From positions 1 through 13,286 of the forward strand of contig CALFUE010000106.1 of the NCBI GenBank assembly GCA_937916345.1: a DNA stretch of 13,286 nucleotides, given 5' to 3'. Of the stretch, positions 6,651-13,286 are shown piece by piece. The stretch is from an uncultured bacterium. Lineage in GTDB: Bacteria; Bacillota; Clostridia; Lachnospirales; Lachnospiraceae. Position numbers and translations under genes: made by a program. The notes beneath the pieces are model-generated. The model ran no database searches. It was not told the DNA's origin and saw only the letters and a program-made list of their open reading frames with translations. Within the stretch, counting starts at the first letter, position 1. Every line of letters starts with the position of its first letter.

Positions 6651-9600
6651 ATGGAAACCAATGAAAAAACCTACCGACTTGGAATCGATATAGGATCCAC
6701 CACCATAAAGGTGGCAGTCATTGACGAGACAGGGAATCTGCTCTACTCTGAATACAGAAGACATTTCGCAAACATAAAAGAAACCCTGACGGATCTTTTA
6801 TGTGGCGCAGGCGATAAACTCGGAGCCATATCCGTATCACCCGTAATCACGGGTTCCGGCGGACTGACTCTGGCAAAGCACCTAAATATTCCCTTCACGC
6901 AGGAAGTCGTGGCGGTAGCTACTGCCCTCTCTTCGCTTGCGCCAAAGACCGATGTGGCCATAGAGCTCGGCGGCGAGGACGCAAAGATAATATATTTTGA
7001 AAACGGAAACGCCGAGCAGCGCATGAACGGCATCTGCGCCGGCGGCACCGGCTCCTTTATAGACCAGATGGCATCGCTGATCCAGACCGACGCCTCCGGC
7101 CTAAACGAATACGCAAAGGACTACAAGGCTATCTACCCAATAGCTGCTCGCTGTGGTGTCTTCGCAAAGACAGATATACAGCCTCTCATCAACGAAGGTG
7201 CCTCAAAGGAGGATCTCTCCGCATCTATCTTTCAGGCGGTGGTAAACCAGACCATCTCAGGTCTGGCCTGCGGAAAACCCATCAGGGGGTATGTGGCCTT
7301 CTTAGGAGGACCTTTACATTTCCTGACGGAGCTTCGGACGGCCTTCATACGCACCCTGAAGCTTGACGAGGAGCACACCATAATACCCGGGAACTCCCAC
7401 CTGTTTGCCGCAATTGGCTCAGCCTGCTGCGCTTCAGGCGCCCCGGTAGAATTGGCCGGCATAATCGACAGGCTAACCGGTCCGCTGCACATGGAATTCG
7501 AGGTCGCCAGAATGGAGCCCCTCTTTAGGGACAGGCAGGAGTACGAAAAATTCCTTGACGAGCATGGCAAAAACCATGTAAAGACAAAAGATCTCGCCAC
7601 ATACAAAGGAGATGCATTCCTCGGAATAGATGCAGGATCAACCACCACAAAAATAGCCCTGATCGCTGATGACGGCTCTCTGCTCTATTCCTTCTACTCA
7701 AACAATTTCGGTTCGCCTCTGGCCACCGCAATACGCTCCTTAAAAGAAATCAGACAGCTCCTTCCCGAGGGCGTACACATAAAATATTCCTGCTCCACCG
7801 GCTACGGCGAGGCTCTCCTCAAGAGCGCATTAAAGCTGGATGAAGGAGAGGTTGAAACGGTAGCTCACTACACTGCTGCCGCCTTCTTTGATCCCGGGGT
7901 GGACTGCATATTAGACATCGGCGGACAGGACATGAAGTGCATCAAGATAAAGGATGACACCGTGGATTCCGTGCTGCTGAACGAAGCCTGCTCTTCCGGC
8001 TGCGGCTCCTTCATCGAAACCTTCGCCAAATCTCTTGATTTCGAGGTAAAGGATTTTGCGAAGGAAGCACTCTTCGCAGAGCACCCAATAGACCTGGGTA
8101 CCAGGTGCACGGTCTTTATGAATTCTAAGGTAAAGCAAGCTCAGAAGGAAGGAGCTTTAGTTTCCGACATCTCCGCCGGTCTGGCCTACTCCGTCATTAA
8201 AAACGCGCTGTTTAAGGTCATAAAACTCCAGGACGCCTCATCCCTGGGAAAACATGTGGTAGTACAGGGAGGCACCTTCTACAACGACGCCGTGCTAAGA
8301 AGCTTCGAGAAGATCTCGGGTGTCAAGGCTGTACGCCCGGACATAGCCGGCATAATGGGCGCCTTCGGAGCAGCCCTCATCGCGAGAGAGCGCTGCAATG
8401 GCCAGACAACCATGCTCTCCTTCGATGAGATCGAGGCTCTGACCTACGATACAAAGCTCACCAGATGCGGAGGCTGTCAGAACAACTGTCTTCTGACCAT
8501 AAACATCTTTACCGGAAACAGAAGATACATAACCGGAAACCGCTGCGAGAAGGGACTGGGGCTCGAAAAGAACAAGGATCATCTGCCGAACCTCTTTGAA
8601 TTCAAGAACGAACTGATCTTCGGCAGCTTCACTCCCCTGTCCGATGCTGAGGCCGTCCGCGGAAGCGTAGGTATTCCCAGAGTACTCAATTTCTACGAGG
8701 ACTTCCCCTTCTGGGAGGCATTCTTTAAGAGCCTTAAATTCAGGATAATACTTTCTCCCGCCTCATCCAGAAAGATATACGAAAAAGGGATCGAATCCAT
8801 ACCCTCTGAGTCCGAGTGCTACCCCGCAAAGCTGGCACACGGTCATATCATGTACCTCATTGAGAATAATGCCGATTTTATTTTTTACCCCTGCATACCC
8901 TATGAGAGAAACGAATTTCCTGACGCCAACAACCACTACAATTGTCCCATCGTCACCTCGTACGCGGAGAACATCAAAAATAATGTGGAAGAAATATCAA
9001 GCGGTCAGGTTCGTTTCCTGAACCCCTTCATCAATCTCTCTGACGAAGAGTCTCTGGTGAGAGAACTGGCGAACACATTTATGAAGGAGTTTAAGATACC
9101 GGCTGATGAGGTGCAAACTGCAGTAGAACGCGGTTACAAAAAGCTGAATCACGCCAGAAAAACGATTCAGAAAAAGGGTGAAGAAACATTAAAAGAGATC
9201 AGAGAGAAGGGCATCCACGGCATCGTGCTCTGCGGTCGCCCATACCATATCGACCCCGAGATAAACCACGGTCTCCCTGAAGTCATAAACTCTTACGGCA
9301 TGGCAGTTCTGACCGAGGACTCGATCTCACACCTGGCAAAGGTTGAGCGTCCTCTGGTAGTGATGGATCAGTGGATGTACCATTCCAGACTCTACGCTGC
9401 CGCGAACTATATCAAGACAACCGAGGATCTGGATCTGATACAGCTCAACTCCTTCGGCTGTGGTCTCGACGCCGTGACCACAGATATGGTTGCCGAAATC
9501 CTGAATAAATCAGGAAAGATATACACCTGCTTAAAGATCGACGAAGTCAATAATCTGGGCGCCGCAAGGATCCGTATCAGATCACTCATTGCTGCCATCC

Positions 9601-10901
9601 GCACCAGAAAGGAACACCCAAAGGAACGGACAATAGTTCCCGCGCACCACAACCGCGTTATTTTCACAAAGGAGATGAAAAAGAACTACACTATCCTGGC
9701 TCCACAGATGTCTCCCATCCACTTTGAACTCTTAGAGCCCGCCTTCAGATCCGCAGGCTACAATATGGTAATACCCGAGGTTTCCAAGGAGGATGCCGTA
9801 AACTCCGGTCTGCGCTATGTCAACAATGACGCCTGCTATCCGTCACTGATAGTGGTAGGACAGCTGATACATGCCATCGAGTCCGGAGAATACGACATGG
9901 ATCGCACCGCTGTGCTCATCACGCAGACAGGCGGCGGCTGCCGCGCGTCAAACTACATCGGTTTCTACCGCAGGGCACTGGAGCGCATGGGACTATCGCA
10001 TGTACCGGTAATCTCCCTCAATATGGTAGGCCTCGAAAAAAATCCCGGCTTTACCTTTACCCCAAAGATCGTACAGCACGGTCTCTACGCGCTGGTACTG
10101 GGCGATCTGTTCATGAGGGTAGTCTATGCCACGAGACCCTACGAGCTGAAGCCCGGCTCAACAAACGCACTCCACAACAAGTGGAAAAAGAGAGTTATCA
10201 GATACTTGTCAAAGGACAAGGTACTCTCCCACGGCAGCTTCAAAAAATTCTGCACCGACATCGTGGCGGATTTCGATAATCTGCCGAGAAAAGACATTAA
10301 AAAACCACGTGTGGGTATCGTCGGAGAGATACTTGTAAAATTCCATCCCGTGGCAAACAACGATCTGGCCGAGCTGCTGGAAAGCGAGGGAGCCGAGGCT
10401 GTAGTTCCCGATCTGGCAGACTTCCTGCTCTACAGCCTCTACAACAGCAAATTTCAGGTAGAGCATCTGGGTAAGGACAGGAAATCCCTGACCACATCAG
10501 GTCTCGGTATCAAGATGCTCGAGATGCTCCGTTCCTCCGCAAGGGAGGCTCTGGAAAAGAGCAGACACTTCACTCCTCCATCACACATCGAAGAGCTGGG
10601 TGAGATGGCAAGCCCCATAGTATCTCTTGGAAATCAGACCGGAGAAGGATGGTTTTTGACCGGAGAAATGATGGAGCTGATACACGAGGATGTACCGAAC
10701 ATCGTGTGCATACAGCCCTTCGGCTGCCTGCCCAACCACATAGTCGGAAAGGGCGTGATAAAGAAGATCCGTCACGACTATCCCGAGGCAAATATCGTGG
10801 CCGTAGACTACGATCCCGGCGCCTCTGAGGTAAACCAGCTGAACCGCATCAAGCTGATGCTCTCCACAGCCTGCAAAAATTTAGATAAGAAAACTATATA
10901 G
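6651..10901 (+). CDS. Giant 2-hydroxyacyl-CoA dehydratase activase-like fusion: two ASKHA ATPase domains plus two DUF2229/HgdB-like regions
   Basis: 1416 residues. Tandem BadF/BcrA/HgdC-type ATPase domains: the first (about 8-262) has GIDIGSTTIK (11-20), AIELGGEDAK (103-112), cluster-type Cys129 in ICAGGTGSF and Cys168 in ARCGVF; the second (about 322-578) has GIDAGSTTTK (325-334), LDIGGQDMK (421-429), Cys447 in NEACSSGCGSF and Cys486 in TRCTVF. In HgdC a homodimer holds one [4Fe-4S] cluster through such cysteines; here one chain could form the pseudo-dimer. A Cys-rich linker (C606, C609, C613, C632) leads to DUF2229/COG3580-like (about 675-985; ESECYPAK, FYPCIPYE, SFGCGLDA) and COG3581-like (about 1012-1410; NNDACYPS, TGGGCRAS, IQPFGCLPNH) regions related to HgdB-type dehydratase/double-cubane proteins. 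It probably performs ATP-driven low-potential electron transfer; substrate unknown. The start at 6651 is preferred over 6639 because GAGG (6641-6644) lies 6 bases upstream; the earlier ATG has no ribosome site. Confidence 0.9.
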   Translation: METNEKTYRLGIDIGSTTIKVAVIDETGNLLYSEYRRHFANIKETLTDLLCGAGDKLGAISVSPVITGSGGLTLAKHLNIPFTQEVVAVATALSSLAPKTDVAIELGGEDAKIIYFENGNAEQRMNGICAGGTGSFIDQMASLIQTDASGLNEYAKDYKAIYPIAARCGVFAKTDIQPLINEGASKEDLSASIFQAVVNQTISGLACGKPIRGYVAFLGGPLHFLTELRTAFIRTLKLDEEHTIIPGNSHLFAAIGSACCASGAPVELAGIIDRLTGPLHMEFEVARMEPLFRDRQEYEKFLDEHGKNHVKTKDLATYKGDAFLGIDAGSTTTKIALIADDGSLLYSFYSNNFGSPLATAIRSLKEIRQLLPEGVHIKYSCSTGYGEALLKSALKLDEGEVETVAHYTAAAFFDPGVDCILDIGGQDMKCIKIKDDTVDSVLLNEACSSGCGSFIETFAKSLDFEVKDFAKEALFAEHPIDLGTRCTVFMNSKVKQAQKEGALVSDISAGLAYSVIKNALFKVIKLQDASSLGKHVVVQGGTFYNDAVLRSFEKISGVKAVRPDIAGIMGAFGAALIARERCNGQTTMLSFDEIEALTYDTKLTRCGGCQNNCLLTINIFTGNRRYITGNRCEKGLGLEKNKDHLPNLFEFKNELIFGSFTPLSDAEAVRGSVGIPRVLNFYEDFPFWEAFFKSLKFRIILSPASSRKIYEKGIESIPSESECYPAKLAHGHIMYLIENNADFIFYPCIPYERNEFPDANNHYNCPIVTSYAENIKNNVEEISSGQVRFLNPFINLSDEESLVRELANTFMKEFKIPADEVQTAVERGYKKLNHARKTIQKKGEETLKEIREKGIHGIVLCGRPYHIDPEINHGLPEVINSYGMAVLTEDSISHLAKVERPLVVMDQWMYHSRLYAAANYIKTTEDLDLIQLNSFGCGLDAVTTDMVAEILNKSGKIYTCLKIDEVNNLGAARIRIRSLIAAIRTRKEHPKERTIVPAHHNRVIFTKEMKKNYTILAPQMSPIHFELLEPAFRSAGYNMVIPEVSKEDAVNSGLRYVNNDACYPSLIVVGQLIHAIESGEYDMDRTAVLITQTGGGCRASNYIGFYRRALERMGLSHVPVISLNMVGLEKNPGFTFTPKIVQHGLYALVLGDLFMRVVYATRPYELKPGSTNALHNKWKKRVIRYLSKDKVLSHGSFKKFCTDIVADFDNLPRKDIKKPRVGIVGEILVKFHPVANNDLAELLESEGAEAVVPDLADFLLYSLYNSKFQVEHLGKDRKSLTTSGLGIKMLEMLRSSAREALEKSRHFTPPSHIEELGEMASPIVSLGNQTGEGWFLTGEMMELIHEDVPNIVCIQPFGCLPNHIVGKGVIKKIRHDYPEANIVAVDYDPGASEVNQLNRIKLMLSTACKNLDKKTI

Positions 10902-10909
10902 GATAAACC

Positions 10910-12184
10910 ATGATAACCGAAGGATTAAAGGAAACCGTAAAGCATAACATCGCTCACAACACTATCCGTATAACCTCTATGATACGGCTCATACTGATAG
11001 CGGTAGTCTTAGGTCTGATCCTTGGGGTCTTAGGCACCGGGTTCTACTATTCCGTCACCTTTGCCTCGACTCTGCGCACTGAAAACACGTGGCTCATCGG
11101 CTTTTTACCCCTCGGCGGAATTATGATCGTATTTCTATACCGGACATGCGGATACCCGAGGGATAAAGGTACTAACCTGGTGCTCAACGCCATATCCGAG
11201 GGCAAGCGCATACCTCTGCGCATGACTCCTCTTATTTTTATATCCACAGTCATAACCCAGCTCTTCGGTGGCTCCGCAGGCCGTGAGGGAGCTGCTCTTC
11301 AGATGGGCGGCTCCATCGCAAACTTCGTTGGACGCCTGCTTCGGCTCGACGAAAAAGAGACAAAGCTGGTTATCATGTGCGGCATGAGCGCCTGTTTTTC
11401 CGCGCTCTTCGGCACTCCGCTGGCCGCCGCAATATTTTCCATCGAAGTGGTCTCGGTAGGGATCATGCACTATGTCGCGCTCCTACCATGTGCCATTTCC
11501 TCTCTGATAGCAAATTCCGTCGCAAAGAGCCTTGGGGTGAAGTATGTATCCCTGACTCTCATAGGCCCCGACAGCTTTACCGTGTCCATGGCTGTCAGAG
11601 TGAGCGTTCTTGCCATACTCTGCGCTCTGATCAGCATGCTGTTCTGCATCGCTCTCCACTATACCGCTCTGATATTCAGGAAATATATGGAGAATCCATA
11701 TCTCAGAGTTTTTGCAGGAGGAACCATCATCGTCCTTCTCACCTCACTGCTTGGCACCTATGACTACAACGGTCTGGGAACCGATGTCATACGGCGCAGC
11801 TATTCCGGCGAGATAGATCTGCTTGCCTTCCTCTGGAAGATAATATTCACCTGTGTCTCTCTTGCCGCAGGCTTCAAAGGCGGCGAGATTATACCAACCT
11901 TTTTTATCGGCGCAACCTTTGGATCCGTAGTCGGAAACCTGCTGGGTATCCCCTGTGATCTGGCGGCTTCCGTCGGAATGGCCTCCGTGTTCTGCGGGGT
12001 AACCAATTCACCCATAGCCTCACTCCTCATCTGTTTTGAGATGTTTGGCTATGACCATATGCCCTTCTTTTTACTTGCGATAGGGTTTTCATTTATGAAT
12101 TCAGGCTACTTCGGAATATACAATGCTCAGAAGATCGTATATTCAAAGTACCGTAACACATACATAGATAAAAAGACAATATAA
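10910..12184 (+). CDS. CLC-type anion transporter, CLC-F (fluoride/H+ antiporter)-like
   Basis: 424 residues, about ten hydrophobic segments after a short cytosolic N-terminus (1-25), the compact CLC form without CBS domains. Pore motifs: AGREGAALQ (123-131) keeps the gating glutamate (E126), corresponding to E148 of the E. coli CLC. The usual GSGIP anion loop is replaced by DKGTNLVLNAI (85-95). The usual GxFxP motif is GGEIIP (324-329), like the GGEVTP-type motif of the fluoride-exporting CLC-F branch; the residue aligning with the E. coli internal proton glutamate (E203) appears to be V180 in IFSIEVV. I therefore infer a CLC-F-like transporter, though chloride transport cannot be excluded. 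It starts 8 bases after the activase-like gene with only a weak AGGA site (10900-10903), suggesting translational coupling. Both proteins end in DKKTI. No intrinsic terminator is evident in the 53 bases before the converging amidase gene. Confidence 0.9.
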   Translation: MITEGLKETVKHNIAHNTIRITSMIRLILIAVVLGLILGVLGTGFYYSVTFASTLRTENTWLIGFLPLGGIMIVFLYRTCGYPRDKGTNLVLNAISEGKRIPLRMTPLIFISTVITQLFGGSAGREGAALQMGGSIANFVGRLLRLDEKETKLVIMCGMSACFSALFGTPLAAAIFSIEVVSVGIMHYVALLPCAISSLIANSVAKSLGVKYVSLTLIGPDSFTVSMAVRVSVLAILCALISMLFCIALHYTALIFRKYMENPYLRVFAGGTIIVLLTSLLGTYDYNGLGTDVIRRSYSGEIDLLAFLWKIIFTCVSLAAGFKGGEIIPTFFIGATFGSVVGNLLGIPCDLAASVGMASVFCGVTNSPIASLLICFEMFGYDHMPFFLLAIGFSFMNSGYFGIYNAQKIVYSKYRNTYIDKKTI

Positions 12185-12237
12185 AAGAAAAAATATATGT
12201 TCAGTACCTTCACAGATACCAGCAAAAATTCTAATAA

Positions 12238-13164
12238 TCAGAAAAACTGGTCTACTCCGTCAGCGATACCCTTCACCATCTTTTCCTGACCGGATACGGA
12301 GGACATGAAATTATCATCGGAGCTGTTCGTCATAAAGCCCATCTCCAGCAGTGTCACGGGAATGGTGCTCCAGTTTGTGCCGGTCAGATCATCTCTCAAT
12401 GAAAGTCCCCTGTTTCTCAGCCCCGTAGCCTCACAGTAGCTGTTTAAGACACACTCGGAGAGATTCCTGCTCACATCAGAAAGCTTCCCCACATAGGGAT
12501 TCGAGGTCGAGGGATAGAGCGCGCCGGCTCCTGTGACAGCAGCATTATCGATACCGTCCGCATGAAGTCTGATGGCGCAGTCACACTCTTCGTTCAAGAG
12601 GAGCGCTCGCTCCATATTCGTGATATTTACGTTGTTTTTTTTCCTGGTCAGGACAACTCTGTATCCCCTGCTGATTAGCTCTTTTTTCAGCTTTTTCGCA
12701 ATCTCCAGGGTGAGCTTATACTCAGGCTTCCCCGTGGAAACTCCGCTGGTTCCGGCAGCTACGGCAGTCTTTTTTTGTGTGGCTCCCGGTCCTATGGGCT
12801 CCGTGGAATAATTCCCCGTCTGCTGGTGACCGGGATCTATTCCGATCACAGCCTTAGGCTTTATCTGCAATACATAGGAGACAGACTCGCCGCCTGAAGT
12901 GGCAGTGATACGGACTTTACCGTATTTTTTTGTCTGTATAAGACCGTTGCTGTCCACAAAAGCCTTGTCATTTGATAATGTGAATATCGCGTCAGATCTG
13001 TTGACAGTAACCTGTAAGGTATCTCCCGCAGTGACGGTATTCACCTTGTCAATGAATTTGAGACGCTCTTCGCCATAGGCATCACTTCTGAAAAATAATA
13101 TAAAAGCAGCAAGTAACAGGAATACGATCAGATATATCGATCGACCTAAGCTCTTTATTTTCAT
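12238..13164 (-). CDS. Exported N-acetylmuramoyl-L-alanine amidase (Amidase_3) with N-terminal Ig-like domain
   Basis: Zinc hydrolase cutting the bond between MurNAc and the stem-peptide L-Ala in peptidoglycan; acts outside the membrane. 308 residues: a basic N-terminus and hydrophobic segment (9-25) forming a signal peptide or anchor, with a possible cleavage site after S27-D-A29. A bacterial Ig-like (Big_2-type) domain (about 40-102) follows, then Amidase_3 (about 105-308). Zinc ligands are H113 (IGIDPGH), E148 (GKPEYKLTLE) and H201 (RLHADG); the catalytic glutamate is E274 (TLLEMGFMTN). All are present, so the enzyme should be active. The start at 13164 is chosen because GGAG (13171-13174) lies 6 bases upstream. 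A longer frame from 13215 would begin upstream of the predicted transcription start and spoil the signal peptide. It is convergent with the CLC gene and has its own promoter. Confidence 0.93.
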   Translation of the reverse strand: MKIKSLGRSIYLIVFLLLAAFILFFRSDAYGEERLKFIDKVNTVTAGDTLQVTVNRSDAIFTLSNDKAFVDSNGLIQTKKYGKVRITATSGGESVSYVLQIKPKAVIGIDPGHQQTGNYSTEPIGPGATQKKTAVAAGTSGVSTGKPEYKLTLEIAKKLKKELISRGYRVVLTRKKNNVNITNMERALLLNEECDCAIRLHADGIDNAAVTGAGALYPSTSNPYVGKLSDVSRNLSECVLNSYCEATGLRNRGLSLRDDLTGTNWSTIPVTLLEMGFMTNSSDDNFMSSVSGQEKMVKGIADGVDQFF

Positions 13165-13199
13165 AACACACTCCACATTCAAGTCCGCTCTTTCTTTAC

Positions 13200-13229
13200 A
13201 TTCTAGCACAATCATGGAGTAGTTTTCAA
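13200..13229 (-). promoter_or_regulatory. Probable sigma-A promoter for the amidase gene
   Basis: On the minus strand TTGAAA (13224-13229) and TAGAAT (13200-13205) are separated by 18 bases. Transcription would start near 13193, about 29 bases ahead of the ATG at 13164. This supports that start over the ATG at 13215, which overlaps the promoter itself. Confidence 0.6.
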
Positions 13230-13239
13230 GATATTTCGA

Positions 13240-13286
13240 TCACCTGTCGGGGCAGGAGATTTCCGCGATCTCCTCTATCATGTGAT
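13240..13286 (-). CDS. Possible C-terminal end of another minus-strand gene (unidentified)
   Basis: From the right edge the minus strand is open for 14 codons, ending HMIEEIAEISCPDR and a TGA at 13240-13242. The stop falls 11 bases before the amidase -35 box, a plausible gene spacing on the same strand. The stretch is too short to assign to a family and could be chance. Confidence 0.35.
   Translation of the reverse strand, partial: HMIEEIAEISCPDR
13254..13274. repeat. Short inverted repeat
   Basis: AGGAGAT (13254-13260) and ATCTCCT (13268-13274) form a perfect 7-bp inverted repeat around TTCCGCG, close upstream of the amidase promoter. It overlaps the possible 3' end of the upstream gene. 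It could be a regulator site or a hairpin at the end of that transcript; no T-run follows it on the minus strand. Confidence 0.4.

Noticed and set aside
13165..13215. A 17-residue N-terminal extension of the amidase
   Set aside because: It overlaps the predicted promoter, lacks a good ribosome site and would put a charged stretch ahead of the signal peptide; the ATG at 13164 has GGAG at 6 bases.

Overview
The window looks like chromosomal DNA of an anaerobic Firmicute (class Clostridia), most probably a Lachnospiraceae-type gut or rumen bacterium. This rests on several things: a low-redox 2-hydroxyacyl-CoA dehydratase activase-type protein, a bacterial GlnRS of the form seen in clostridia, a DUF2225 protein, purine-rich Shine-Dalgarno sites ahead of most genes, and sigma-A type promoters. 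The assignment is by recognition of protein style, not by a database search. No rRNA, tRNA, CRISPR array, transposase or phage gene was seen.

Layout, left to right. A GNAT acetyltransferase (minus strand, cut by the left edge) is divergent from a rhomboid-like membrane protein that has lost its catalytic Ser and His and carries a C-terminal zinc-ribbon. 24 bases further on comes glutaminyl-tRNA synthetase (glnS). A 159-base spacer follows that is packed with inverted repeats, and then a DUF2225 zinc-binding/helical-repeat protein. Converging on it is a minus-strand operon argG-nagA, whose stop and start codons overlap in ATGA. Divergent from argG is a 1416-residue protein with two tandem ASKHA (BadF/HgdC-type) ATPase domains fused to two HgdB/DUF2229-like regions. 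Eight bases downstream is a CLC-type anion transporter whose pore motifs resemble the fluoride-transporting CLC-F branch. The window closes with a convergent, exported N-acetylmuramoyl-L-alanine amidase and what may be the last codons of another minus-strand gene.

How the genes relate. argG and nagA are translationally coupled although one belongs to arginine synthesis and the other to amino-sugar/cell-wall recycling. The giant activase-like protein and the CLC transporter appear to be co-transcribed. The rhomboid-like gene shares a promoter with glnS. Promoter pairs can be placed for both divergent junctions (434-596 and 6470-6650) and for the amidase.

Points most worth a second look: (1) the multi-hairpin element at 3194-3323 between glnS and the DUF2225 gene; (2) the all-in-one tandem-ASKHA/HgdB-like fusion coupled to a CLC-F-like transporter; (3) the pseudo-rhomboid with a zinc-ribbon tail. 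None of these can be called a proven new system from sequence reading alone.
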